Below are positions 35,301 through 43,209 of a stretch of DNA of 64,000 nucleotides, piece by piece. This DNA comes from Rhodococcus triatomae (GTDB lineage: Bacteria; Actinomycetota; Actinomycetes; Mycobacteriales; Mycobacteriaceae): positions 2,852,001 to 2,916,000 of the forward strand of contig NZ_CP048814.1 in NCBI RefSeq assembly GCF_014217785.1, read 5' to 3'. The notes beneath the pieces are model-generated. The model searched no databases and was not told the DNA's origin. It saw only the letters and a list, made by a program, of their open reading frames with translations. A program made the position numbers and the translations under genes. Positions within the stretch are counted from its first letter, which is position 1. The number at the start of each line of letters is the position of its first letter.

Positions 35301-35822
35301 ATGACTCTTCCCGACCCGTCCGTCCGACTCGACCGACGATTCAGTGACCCCGACGCGCAGCCGACGCCGTGGCCGCAGGTCCGCGAACAGCTGAGCGCCG
35401 CGCCGCTGTACTGGTTGTCCACCGTGCGGCCCGACGGCCGGCCACATACGACACCGCTGATCGGGGTGTGGGTCGCCGATGCGCTGCACATCTGCACGGG
35501 CGCGGAGGAGCAGAAGGCACGCAACCTGGCGTCCAATCCCGCCGTGACGGTCACGACCGGCACCGCCGCCCTCGACGCGGGGACGGACGTCGTCGTGGAG
35601 GGCACGGCGGGCCTGCTCGCCGAGGACGGTGCGCTGCGCGACGTCGCGGCGGAGTACCTGCGCAAGTACGGGCCGGAGTGGCAGTTCGACGTGCGGGACG
35701 GCGCATTCCACCACGAGCATTCGAGCCCCCTCGTCTACCGGATCGACGCCGCTGCGGTGTTCGCGTTCGCGAAGGGCGTTTCGGGTCAGACCCGATTCGA
35801 ATGGGGCGGTTTCGCGCGGTGA
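35301..35822 (+). CDS. Pyridoxamine 5'-phosphate oxidase-family (split beta-barrel) protein
   Basis: A 173-residue protein of the PNPOx-like split-barrel superfamily, seen in LYWLSTVRPDGRPHTTPLIGVW, LHICTGAEEQKARNLASNP and VEGTAGLLAED. Members bind FMN or F420, and in actinobacteria many are F420-dependent oxidoreductases. The cofactor is not decided by the sequence, and the role is unknown. ATG at 35301 has GAAGGGAG upstream. It diverges from the aminotransferase gene and precedes the S9 peptidase gene by 18 bp, so these two are probably transcribed together. Confidence 0.8.
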   Translation: MTLPDPSVRLDRRFSDPDAQPTPWPQVREQLSAAPLYWLSTVRPDGRPHTTPLIGVWVADALHICTGAEEQKARNLASNPAVTVTTGTAALDAGTDVVVEGTAGLLAEDGALRDVAAEYLRKYGPEWQFDVRDGAFHHEHSSPLVYRIDAAAVFAFAKGVSGQTRFEWGGFAR

Positions 35823-35840
35823 CCCACTTAGGGTGGACAC

Positions 35841-37781
35841 ATGACTGTTGCGCCCTTCGGATCCTGGTCGTCACCGATCACCGCCGCGGACCTCGCGGCC
35901 GCCGGACATCCCGTCGACGGAGGGCGATTCGTCGGTGACGAGGTGTGGTGGGCCGAACTGCGTCCCGCCGAGGCCGGACGAATCGCGATCCGTAGGCACG
36001 GTGCGGACGGCCCGGTGGACGTGTTGCCGCCGCCGTGGAACGCGCGCACCCGGGTCCACGAGTACGGCGGCGGCGCCTGGACGGTCACGGATGCCGACCA
36101 ACTGGTGTTCGCCGAGTTCACCGACCAGCGCCTGTACCTGCTCGACGGGTCGACACCGCGTCCGCTGACGCCGGAGCCGTCCCACTCGTGCGCCGTCCGG
36201 TACGGCGACCTGTCCGTCGTCGACGGCGAGATCTGGGCCGTCCGTGAGTCGCACGCCGGGGACGGAGCGATCACTCGCGACATCGCGGTGGTGCCCCTGG
36301 ACGGTTCGGCCGCGGACGATCCCTCGCGGGTGCGGCACGTGGTCGGCGGATCGGACTTCCTGGCGTACCCGCGGGTGTCCCCGGACCGTTCCCGCATCGC
36401 GTGGATCGCCTGGAATCATCCGCAGATGCCCTGGGACGGAACGGAACTACGAGTGGCATACCTGCAGGACGGGCAGGCAGTGGGGCAGCCGACGGTTCTC
36501 CTCGGCGGAACGGAGGAATCGGTACTGCAGCCGGAGTGGATCGGTTCCGGCGAGCTGTACGTCATCAGCGATCGCAGCGGATGGTGGAATCTCTACCGCG
36601 TCGCCGCGGACGGCGGAGATCCGATTCCGCTGTGCCCCATGGACGCCGACTTCGGTGGCCCGTTGTGGATGCTCGGCGCACGCTGGTACCTGCCGCGGGC
36701 CGACGGGACACTGCTCACGGTCCGCACCGTCGGGACCGACGCGCTCGCCGTGCTCGATCCGAGTACCGGCGCGCTCATGGACACCGACCTCGAGGATCTC
36801 ACCACGGTCGTCCTGTCCGACCTGCGCGGGGACACCGTGCTCGCCCGCACCGGTGGCGCGCGGGTGGCGTCCGGGATCCGCACCCTCGACCTGGCGAGCG
36901 GGGACGTCGACACGGTGCGCCTGTCCGTGGCCGCGCTGCCCGACGCCGCGTACCTGCCCGAGGCCAGGCAACTGACGGTGCGCGGGAGCGAACGCGAGGT
37001 GCACGTCGTCGCCTATCCACCGCGCAATCCGGAGTTCGATGGTCCACCCGGGGAGGCGCCTCCCTACGTCGCGTTCGTGCACGGCGGACCGACTGCGCAC
37101 GTCGCGCCGTCGCTCAACCCGGTGTTCGCGTTCTTCACCAGTCGCGGGATCGGGGTCGTCGACGTCAATTACGGCGGATCCACCGGATACGGTCGTGAGT
37201 ACCGCAACCGGTTGCGCGGACAGTGGGGTGTGGTGGACGTCGAGGACGTGGTCACCGCGGTGCGCGGGCTGGCCGAACTGGGCCTGGCCGACGCCGGCCG
37301 GCTGGCCATCGAAGGCGGCTCGGCGGGCGGGTGGACGGTGCTGGCGGCATTGACGACCTCCGATGTGTTCGCGTGCGGCACCTCGTACTACGGAGTCGCG
37401 GAACTGGACAGGTTCGTCGAGGAGACCCATGACTTCGAGTCCCGGTACATCGACGGGCTCATCGGCCCCCTCCCGGAGGCGGCTGCGCTGTACGCGAGCC
37501 GGGCCCCGCTCGAGAACGTCGATGCGCTGGACTGCCCTGTGCTGCTCCTCCAGGGCCTCGACGATCCGATCGTTCCGCCGGCCCAGGCCGAGCGTTTTCG
37601 GGATGCCCTGGTGCGCAAGGGTATCCCGCACGCCTACATCGCATACGAGGGTGAATCCCACGGCTTCCGGAGAGCCGAGACCCAGATCAGTGCGCGCAAT
37701 GCCGAACTGTCCTTCTACGGTCAGGTTCTCGGCTTCACGCCGCCCGGGATCCCCGAACTCGAACTCTGGCGTCCGGAGTAG
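35841..37781 (+). CDS. S9-family prolyl-oligopeptidase-like serine peptidase
   Basis: A 646-residue cytosolic peptidase. An N-terminal beta-propeller domain (about residues 1-370; e.g. RVSPDRSRIAWIAWNHP, a WD40-like PD40 repeat) is followed by an alpha/beta-hydrolase domain. That domain has VAFVHGGPTAHVAPS, nucleophile IEGGSAGGWTVL (Ser494), aspartate in LLQGLDDPIVPP and histidine in YEGESHGFRRAE. This is the dipeptidyl aminopeptidase/acylaminoacyl peptidase pattern. It hydrolyses short peptides or acylated N-termini. The last 61 bp overlap the convergent gene at 37721. Both frames are intact. Confidence 0.9.
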   Translation: MTVAPFGSWSSPITAADLAAAGHPVDGGRFVGDEVWWAELRPAEAGRIAIRRHGADGPVDVLPPPWNARTRVHEYGGGAWTVTDADQLVFAEFTDQRLYLLDGSTPRPLTPEPSHSCAVRYGDLSVVDGEIWAVRESHAGDGAITRDIAVVPLDGSAADDPSRVRHVVGGSDFLAYPRVSPDRSRIAWIAWNHPQMPWDGTELRVAYLQDGQAVGQPTVLLGGTEESVLQPEWIGSGELYVISDRSGWWNLYRVAADGGDPIPLCPMDADFGGPLWMLGARWYLPRADGTLLTVRTVGTDALAVLDPSTGALMDTDLEDLTTVVLSDLRGDTVLARTGGARVASGIRTLDLASGDVDTVRLSVAALPDAAYLPEARQLTVRGSEREVHVVAYPPRNPEFDGPPGEAPPYVAFVHGGPTAHVAPSLNPVFAFFTSRGIGVVDVNYGGSTGYGREYRNRLRGQWGVVDVEDVVTAVRGLAELGLADAGRLAIEGGSAGGWTVLAALTTSDVFACGTSYYGVAELDRFVEETHDFESRYIDGLIGPLPEAAALYASRAPLENVDALDCPVLLLQGLDDPIVPPAQAERFRDALVRKGIPHAYIAYEGESHGFRRAETQISARNAELSFYGQVLGFTPPGIPELELWRPE

Positions 37782-38716
37782 CGCACTCGTCCTGCCGGTG
37801 CGGCCGCCTGTCGGCCGCGCAGGAGGGCGGCCCGGATCCGTGCCGTCAGCTCGTCGGTGTTCGACAGATCGTCCCAGGTCCAGCGGACGATCTGCCACCC
37901 CGCCGCGCGGAGCGCGTCCTCCCTGCGCTTCTCGGCCCACAACACGTCCTCCGGAGTGGATCCTTCGGGTACCAGCCGACCGTATTTGATCCGCCCGTCG
38001 AACTCCCCGATCACACCGTCTTCTTTCCACAGAAAGTCGACGCGACCGAGATGGTTGCCTGCCGCGTCGAAGACGTCGGCCTGAGTGACCGGAAGAGGGA
38101 GCTGCTCGCGGATGAACGCTGCACGGCTCCGCGATTCACCGACGGATTCGCTGCCCGGTTCGAGGAATCGTGCGACGCGGCAGGCTTTCCGACTTCCTGG
38201 GTGTGAGGGGTGCAGCGCATGGGCGATGTCTTCGGGGACGAGGTGTGCGGTCCGCAGAGCGTGGTCCCCGATCACCAGCGCCTGTTCGAACGGCAATGTG
38301 GCAGCGAGGTCCGCGACCGTTCGAGCCGGGGTGGTGACCGCGGTTCCCCGAAGATCGGTGACATCGCCCGGTGCGAGCCTGCCGGCATGCACGATTCGGC
38401 TGTTCGAGATGCTGTTGCCGGTGGGCTTGTCGCGGATGACGTGAGCCCGCTCGAGTGGGACGTTCCACACGGTGAAGCCGTGGAGTATGGCGGCGGACAC
38501 GTGGCTGAGAACCAGATCGCCGCCGACGGACACGGTTGCCTCGCAGAGCAGACGATGACGTTCCACCACGTCGAGGGCGGTGTATGCAGAGCGAGGCACA
38601 TAGACGCCGCGGATCACCCGGACCCATGTCCCCGAGTCGACCAGTCGGCGGATCTCGCGGTCGCTGAGTCCACGGCTTCGCGCCGATTCCCGCGTGATGA
38701 TGCTCGGTTCCCCCAT
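37721..38716 (-). CDS. AbiEi-like winged-helix / DUF559-like nuclease-fold protein
   Basis: A 331-residue protein of two parts. The N-terminal 60 residues match the AbiEi-antitoxin-type helix-turn-helix (ITRESARSRGLSDREIRRL, then GTWVRVIRGVYVP). A middle region with TTPARTVADLAATLPFEQAL is shared by actinobacterial AbiEi-like proteins. The C-terminal 120 residues carry the DUF559/Vsr-like pattern GRVDFLWKEDGVIGEFDG and GWQIVRWTWDDL, with Asp and Glu positions typical of PD-(D/E)XK nucleases. No AbiEii partner toxin is nearby. It converges on, and overlaps, the S9 gene by 61 bp. A long inverted repeat lies about 100 bp upstream. Function is unknown; defence or repeat mobilisation are possibilities. 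Confidence 0.7.
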   Translation of the reverse strand: MGEPSIITRESARSRGLSDREIRRLVDSGTWVRVIRGVYVPRSAYTALDVVERHRLLCEATVSVGGDLVLSHVSAAILHGFTVWNVPLERAHVIRDKPTGNSISNSRIVHAGRLAPGDVTDLRGTAVTTPARTVADLAATLPFEQALVIGDHALRTAHLVPEDIAHALHPSHPGSRKACRVARFLEPGSESVGESRSRAAFIREQLPLPVTQADVFDAAGNHLGRVDFLWKEDGVIGEFDGRIKYGRLVPEGSTPEDVLWAEKRREDALRAAGWQIVRWTWDDLSNTDELTARIRAALLRGRQAAAPAGRVRYSGRQSSSSGIPGGVKPRT

Positions 38717-38810
38717 ACCGGCATTGTGTCGAGATCCGGTGTCAGGTGGGTCTGCTCAGCCCACGTCGTCGCTCCGTTGTGGACGAGTTGAGACCTGTGG
38801 ATAGACAGAC

Positions 38811-38886
38811 CTCACAACGAGATTGTCGGGTTCACAATGCTCCCGACGCGTCGTAGCCCTTGTGAACCCGACAATTCCGTTGTGAG
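38811..38886. repeat. Long imperfect inverted repeat (27-bp arms)
   Basis: Arms at 38811-38837 and 38860-38886 are complementary over 27 bp except for two or three central mismatches (CACAACGAGATT against CACAACGGAATT), with a 22-nt loop. Shared core is TTGTCGGGTTCACAA. It stands between the etfD terminator and the AbiEi-like gene and is not followed by a U-run. It may be a member of a dispersed palindromic repeat family or an operator. Confidence 0.8.
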
Positions 38887-38905
38887 CTCTGGGTCCGGCC
38901 CCCGA

Positions 38906-38945
38906 ACCACGAATGCCCCCGCCGTCCGGCAGGGGCATTCGTGGT
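38906..38945 (-). terminator. Hairpin terminator after etfD
   Basis: A perfect 14-bp stem (ACCACGAATGCCCC at 38906-38919 and its complement at 38932-38945) with a 12-nt loop begins 8 bp after the etfD stop on its strand. It lacks a clear U-tract, as is common in this group. Confidence 0.7.
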
Positions 38946-38952
38946 GATGCGG

Positions 38953-41900
38953 CTACTTCTTGCGGCCGGGCGCCTTGGCGCCGGACTTGAAGCCGAGTCC
39001 GCCGGGCTTCGCCTTCGGCGGCTCGGGGGCCGTCGAAGGTTCTGCGGCCGAGGCCTCGGTGGCGGGTGCTTCCGCCTCGGCCGGTGCTTCGGCTGCCGGG
39101 GTCGCGGGCTCGGGAGCCTCGTCCGCGGCAGGCTCGGCCGGGGCAGCAGGCGTGGCCGGGGCAGCCTTGCGTGCTCCCGGGGCCTTGGCGCCGGACTTGA
39201 AGCCCAGCCCGCCTGCCTTGGGCGCCGGAGGTGCCTTCGGCGCCTCGGCCGGTGCTTCGCTCGCCGGTGTATCGGCGGCAGGTGCCTCGGCCTCGGGCGC
39301 CTTCGGTGCCGCTGCCTTGGCGCCGGGTGCCTTGGCGGCACCCTTCATCTGTAGACCCGGGCCCTTCTTGGGAGCCGGAGCCGCTGCGGTCGTCTCCTCG
39401 GCGGGGGCATCCGCAGCTGCCGGCGCCTTGGCGCCGGGTGCCTTGGCGGCGCCCTTCATCTGCAGACCCTTGCCGGGTGCCTTGGCCGCGCCCTTCATCT
39501 GTAGACCCGGGCCCTTGGGGGCCTCCGCTGCGGGAGCAGCCGGCTGAGCATCGTCCGAAGCCGTCGGCTTGGCCCCACCGGGAGCCTTCGCCTTGCCGGC
39601 CATTCCGAGACCCTTGCCGGGTGCCTTCGCACCGGGTGCCTTAGCCCCGGGAGCTTTCGCGCCCGGTGCCTTCGCCAGGCCCTTCATCGCCAGGCCCTTG
39701 CCTGCGGGAGCCTCCTTGGCGGCCGGGGTCTCGGCAGCCTCCTCGACTTCCTCGACGCGTGCCTGCTCCTGCTCCTCGGCAACCTCTTCGGCCGCGACGG
39801 GAGCCTTCGGCCGCGGGATCACCTTGATGTTCTCGGTGAGCTCCGCCGCGTCGAGACGCTTGATCGACGAGAGCATCAGCTGGGCCACGTCGACGACCTC
39901 GACGCCCTCGCCCTTGCCCTCCTCCTGACGGGCGGTGACACCGTCCGTGAGCATCACACGGCAGAACGGGCAGCCGGTGGCGATCTTCGTCGTCGAGGTC
40001 TCGAGGGCCTCGTCGACGCGATCGACGTTGATCCGCTTGCCGATGTTCTCTTCCATCCACATGCGGGCACCACCGGCACCACAGCACATGGAGCGCTCGG
40101 CGTGCCGCGGCATCTCCTTGAGCGTCGATCCCGACGCCGCCATGAGTTCACGCGGTGCGTCGTACACCTTGTTGTGACGGCCCAGGAAGCAGGGGTCGTG
40201 GTAGGTGACGTCCTCGCCGACCGAGGCCACGGGGATCAGCTTCTTCTGGCGCACCAGACGGTTGAGCAGCTGTGTGTGGTGTACGACCTCGTACCTGCCG
40301 CCCACCTCCGGGTACTCGTTGCCCAGGGCGTTGAAGCAGTGCGCACAGGTGACGACGATCTTGCGCTTGCGCACGTCCTCGATGCCCTCGAAGACGGAGT
40401 CGAGCATTTCGATGTTCTGCATCGCGAGCTGCTGGAACAGGAACTCGTTACCGGCGCGGCGAGCGGAGTCGCCGGTGCAGGTCTCGTCGGCACCCAGGAC
40501 CATGAACTTGACGCCCGCGGTGGCGAGCAGCTCGGCGACCGCCTTGGTGGTGCGCTTGGCGCGGTCCTCGTAGGCACCGGCACAGCCGACCCAGAACAGG
40601 TATTCGTAATCCTCGAAGGTCTCCGCGTCCTGGCCGAAGACCGGGATGTCGAAGTCCATCTCGTTGATCCAGTTGAGCCGGTCCTTGGAGTTCTGTCCCC
40701 AGGGGTTGCCCTTGTTCTCGAGATTCTTGAACAGGCCGGCCAGCTCGGACGGGAACTCCGACTCGATGAGGACCTGGTAGCGGCGCATGTCGATGATGTG
40801 GTCGACGTGCTCGATGTCCACCGGGCACTGCTCGACGCATGCGCCACAGCTGGTGCAGGACCAGAGGGTCTCGGCGTCGATGACGGGAGCGAGCTCGCCG
40901 CCCTCGACCAGTTCCTTGGTCTCGCCGACCAGTTTGCGGGTGGCCTCGTCGCGGGCAGCCTCGGGGATCTTGGCCAGCTTGTCCTCGAGCGGGTTGCCCT
41001 CGGCGTCGACCAGGCCGACCTCGTCGCCGCCCATGTCCTTGCGGCCGCCGGCGAGCAGGTAGGGGGCCTTGGCGTAGCCGTGGTCGCGCAGCGACATGAT
41101 GAGCAGCTTCGGCGACAGAGGCTTACCGGTGTTCCAGGCGGGGCACTGGGACTGGCAACGGCCGCACTCGGTACAGGTCGTGAAGTCCAGCCAGCCCTTC
41201 CAGGAGAAGTCCTCGATGGCACCGGCACCGAACGTGTCGTTGTCCGGGTCCGCGTCCTCCATGTTGATCGGCTTGCCGCCGGACATCATGGGCTTGGCCG
41301 CGCCGAGTGCGACGTCGCCGTCGTCCTCGCGCTTGAAGTAGATGTTGAAGAAGGCCGAGAACCGGTGCCAGGCGACGCCCCAGTTGATGTTGCGGCCGAC
41401 GACGTACAGCCACACCATCGCGGACATCAGCTTGACGAATGCGAACGTCGACACCATCTCGGGGCTCGCCGGAAGCAGTTCGGCGACGCGCATGGTGAAG
41501 AAGTCGGTCCACGGGTTGGCGTGGCCGTAGGTGGCGATCTTGCTCGACTTCACCAGGATCATGCCGAGGCCCTCGATGAGGACGACGATCTCGACGAAGT
41601 AGGCGGCGCGGAAGTTCGAGCCACCGAAGCGGGACAGCCGGGCCGGGTCACGCGGATGGTTCCGCTGACGGATGATGACCAGCGCGATGATGCCGATGAC
41701 GGTGCCGATACCGAGCAACTCGTCGACGAAGTGGTAGACGCCGGTTCCGCCGATGAGGGGCCAGTGACCTTCGGGGTTGAAGGTCTGGATGTAGGCCTCC
41801 ATCGCGACGATGGACCCCAGCAGGAAGCCGATCATCACCAACCAGTGGGCCCAGCCGACGGTGCGGAACTTGTTCATGCGCGTGTGCGCGAGAACCTCCA

Positions 41901-42066
41901 CAGCCACCTGCTTGACGCGCGGGAAGAACGGACGCCAACGATCCGGAGCGGGCTGACCGATCCGGATCGCGCTGACGATCCTCCACACACCGCGGAAGAA
42001 CGACCCCCAGGCGGGAATACTCAGCAGGACGCCGATGGTGCCCAACGTGATCGTCAGGGCATTCAT
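38953..42066 (-). CDS. etfD: EtfD-type membrane Fe-S oxidoreductase with repeat tail
   Basis: A 1037-residue protein. An N-terminal membrane domain of about six helices (with His-containing segments such as VGWAHWLVMIGFLLGSIV) is followed by two 4Fe-4S motifs, CTECGRCQSQCP and CTSCGACVEQCP. Two heterodisulfide-reductase CCG-type domains follow (CAHCFNALGNEYPE; CCGAGGARMWMEENIGKR; GCPFCRVML). This is the layout of mycobacterial EtfD (Rv0338c), which passes electrons from ETF, reduced during fatty-acid beta-oxidation, to the quinone pool. Residues 757-1037 are a low-complexity Lys/Ala/Pro tail with seven copies of a MKGAAKAPG-like unit. ATG 42066 starts directly before the first helix. A palindromic operator candidate lies 67 bp upstream. 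Confidence 0.92.
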   Translation of the reverse strand: MNALTITLGTIGVLLSIPAWGSFFRGVWRIVSAIRIGQPAPDRWRPFFPRVKQVAVEVLAHTRMNKFRTVGWAHWLVMIGFLLGSIVAMEAYIQTFNPEGHWPLIGGTGVYHFVDELLGIGTVIGIIALVIIRQRNHPRDPARLSRFGGSNFRAAYFVEIVVLIEGLGMILVKSSKIATYGHANPWTDFFTMRVAELLPASPEMVSTFAFVKLMSAMVWLYVVGRNINWGVAWHRFSAFFNIYFKREDDGDVALGAAKPMMSGGKPINMEDADPDNDTFGAGAIEDFSWKGWLDFTTCTECGRCQSQCPAWNTGKPLSPKLLIMSLRDHGYAKAPYLLAGGRKDMGGDEVGLVDAEGNPLEDKLAKIPEAARDEATRKLVGETKELVEGGELAPVIDAETLWSCTSCGACVEQCPVDIEHVDHIIDMRRYQVLIESEFPSELAGLFKNLENKGNPWGQNSKDRLNWINEMDFDIPVFGQDAETFEDYEYLFWVGCAGAYEDRAKRTTKAVAELLATAGVKFMVLGADETCTGDSARRAGNEFLFQQLAMQNIEMLDSVFEGIEDVRKRKIVVTCAHCFNALGNEYPEVGGRYEVVHHTQLLNRLVRQKKLIPVASVGEDVTYHDPCFLGRHNKVYDAPRELMAASGSTLKEMPRHAERSMCCGAGGARMWMEENIGKRINVDRVDEALETSTTKIATGCPFCRVMLTDGVTARQEEGKGEGVEVVDVAQLMLSSIKRLDAAELTENIKVIPRPKAPVAAEEVAEEQEQARVEEVEEAAETPAAKEAPAGKGLAMKGLAKAPGAKAPGAKAPGAKAPGKGLGMAGKAKAPGGAKPTASDDAQPAAPAAEAPKGPGLQMKGAAKAPGKGLQMKGAAKAPGAKAPAAADAPAEETTAAAPAPKKGPGLQMKGAAKAPGAKAAAPKAPEAEAPAADTPASEAPAEAPKAPPAPKAGGLGFKSGAKAPGARKAAPATPAAPAEPAADEAPEPATPAAEAPAEAEAPATEASAAEPSTAPEPPKAKPGGLGFKSGAKAPGRKK

Positions 42067-42132
42067 GTCGCGGCCTTTCGTTTCAGGGCGGCGGGCTGGC
42101 CACCTCGGACTGCAAAGGATCTTAACGCCTCG

Positions 42133-42154
42133 CAAGTTACCCGCCGGTAACTTG
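42133..42154. promoter_or_regulatory. Palindromic operator candidate upstream of etfD
   Basis: CAAGTTAC at 42133-42140 and GTAACTTG at 42147-42154 are perfectly complementary around a 6-bp CCGCCG centre. A partial repeat with CACCGGTAACC follows 10 bp further out. TTAC-n-GTAA palindromes are typical TetR-family operators, and control by a lipid-metabolism regulator would fit a beta-oxidation electron carrier; the regulator is not identified. Confidence 0.6.
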
Positions 42155-42372
42155 AGTTGTCTACTCACCGGTAACCTGTGGTGACGTGGTAAAGGCGTCG
42201 AGTCTCGGTCCACGTTAGGTGGTAGTGGTCACGCGCCTTTCGGAAGGATGTCCTAACCCGCGCTCCGGCACGGGAAAGACGCCGCCTCGCCCTCGGGGCG
42301 GCATTGGTGGTGCGATGGCGTCGGCGAGAAATGTGCTGGTAGACGCGCGTTTACCGTTCGTTTCGCAAAATA

Positions 42373-42386
42373 GTGATACGTATCAC
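42373..42386. promoter_or_regulatory. 14-bp perfect palindrome
   Basis: GTGATACGTATCAC is a perfect palindrome in a local AT-rich stretch (GCAAAATAGTGATACG), about 90 bp before the secreted protein at 42475. Form and place suit a TetR- or MarR-type operator or a promoter element. Confidence 0.5.
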
Positions 42387-42474
42387 ACTGCCACTCGTGG
42401 CGCCCCGCTCACCAGGACCAAAAGGATAATGTCGGCCCGTCGGTTTGCTTCGTTACACGGAACGGGTCCACTTC

Positions 42475-43209
42475 ATGAATCTTCGACGGCTCACCACGAC
42501 TTCGATGCTGCTCATCGCGGCGTTGGGGATCAGTGTAGGTACGTCCGCTGCCACTCCCGCCCCGGAGGCGCCTGCCGAGCAGGTCGCGCCGGGGATCAAC
42601 TACACCGTCGATCGCGAGGGCGATTCCGCCGTCGCGACCATCGATGCCGGTGCGTTCGTGCTCAACGGAGTCGACGGTGCCATCGAGGTCCGCGACGACG
42701 CAGGAAACCTTGCGGCCACCGTGCCCACCTTCTTCCGCCTCGACGACATCCAGCACCCGCTGCGCGCTGCGCTGGACGAGACCGGCCGTGTGCTCCGCCT
42801 GACCCCGGACCTCGACCCGGCCGCGGCCACGGTCGTCCCGGCCGCCGATCGGCTGCAGCTCTCGGACATCGCCGGCCCGGAGACCCGGGAAGAGCGGGAC
42901 CGTGAGGCTCTGCGGAACTTCCAGCAGCAACTGGGTATCACCACCGCGATCACCTCGATCGTCGCGGCCATCATCGGCGGCGGCCTCGGGTGCCTCGTCG
43001 GTGGCCTCACCGGCGGCGCGCTGACGCCATTCCTCGGATTCACCGGTGCGATCCCGGGCTGCATCGGTGGTGCGCTGGCATTCGCTCCGGTCACCGCACT
43101 CGCGGGCACCATCTTCGTCGGCGGTGGCGCGCTCATCATCCTCGGCATCCAGTACTTCGACACGATCAACTCCCCGTTCGTCGAGCCGGAAGCGGTGCCC
43201 GCGGCATGA
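42475..43209 (+). CDS. Secreted/membrane glycine-zipper protein, paralogue 1
   Basis: A 244-residue exported protein with a signal peptide (LTTTSMLLIAALGISVGTSA). A beta-rich domain follows (residues 40-130, e.g. INYTVDREGDSAVATIDAGA and IEVRDDAGNLAATVPTFFRL). Two hydrophobic glycine-rich helices come next (SIVAAIIGGGLGCLVGGLTG and ALAGTIFVGGGALIILGIQY), and the end is TINSPFVEPE. The neighbour at 43206 has the same layout, so the genes arose by duplication. Such actinobacterial proteins have no known function; the glycine-zipper helices suggest oligomerisation in a membrane. ATG 42475 is chosen as the start that gives a normal signal peptide. Confidence 0.65.
   Translation: MNLRRLTTTSMLLIAALGISVGTSAATPAPEAPAEQVAPGINYTVDREGDSAVATIDAGAFVLNGVDGAIEVRDDAGNLAATVPTFFRLDDIQHPLRAALDETGRVLRLTPDLDPAAATVVPAADRLQLSDIAGPETREERDREALRNFQQQLGITTAITSIVAAIIGGGLGCLVGGLTGGALTPFLGFTGAIPGCIGGALAFAPVTALAGTIFVGGGALIILGIQYFDTINSPFVEPEAVPAA

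Larger units (their letters stand above)
42067..42474. promoter_or_regulatory. Divergent intergenic region between etfD and secreted-protein genes
   Basis: 408 bp with no gene seen. It contains two candidate operators, one near etfD (42133-42154, with a related half-site at about 42166-42174) and one nearer the secreted-protein pair (42373-42386). The rest shows no recognised feature. Confidence 0.55.

Noticed and set aside
37721..38716. A complete AbiE toxin-antitoxin pair
   Set aside because: No nucleotidyltransferase-type AbiEii toxin gene is adjacent. Neighbours are an S9 peptidase and etfD.
40102..42150. Long plus-strand frame of 682 codons opposite etfD
   Set aside because: It is antisense to a clear EtfD gene, has a composition typical of high-GC shadow frames (Val/Leu/Asp/Arg-rich without motifs) and no family match.
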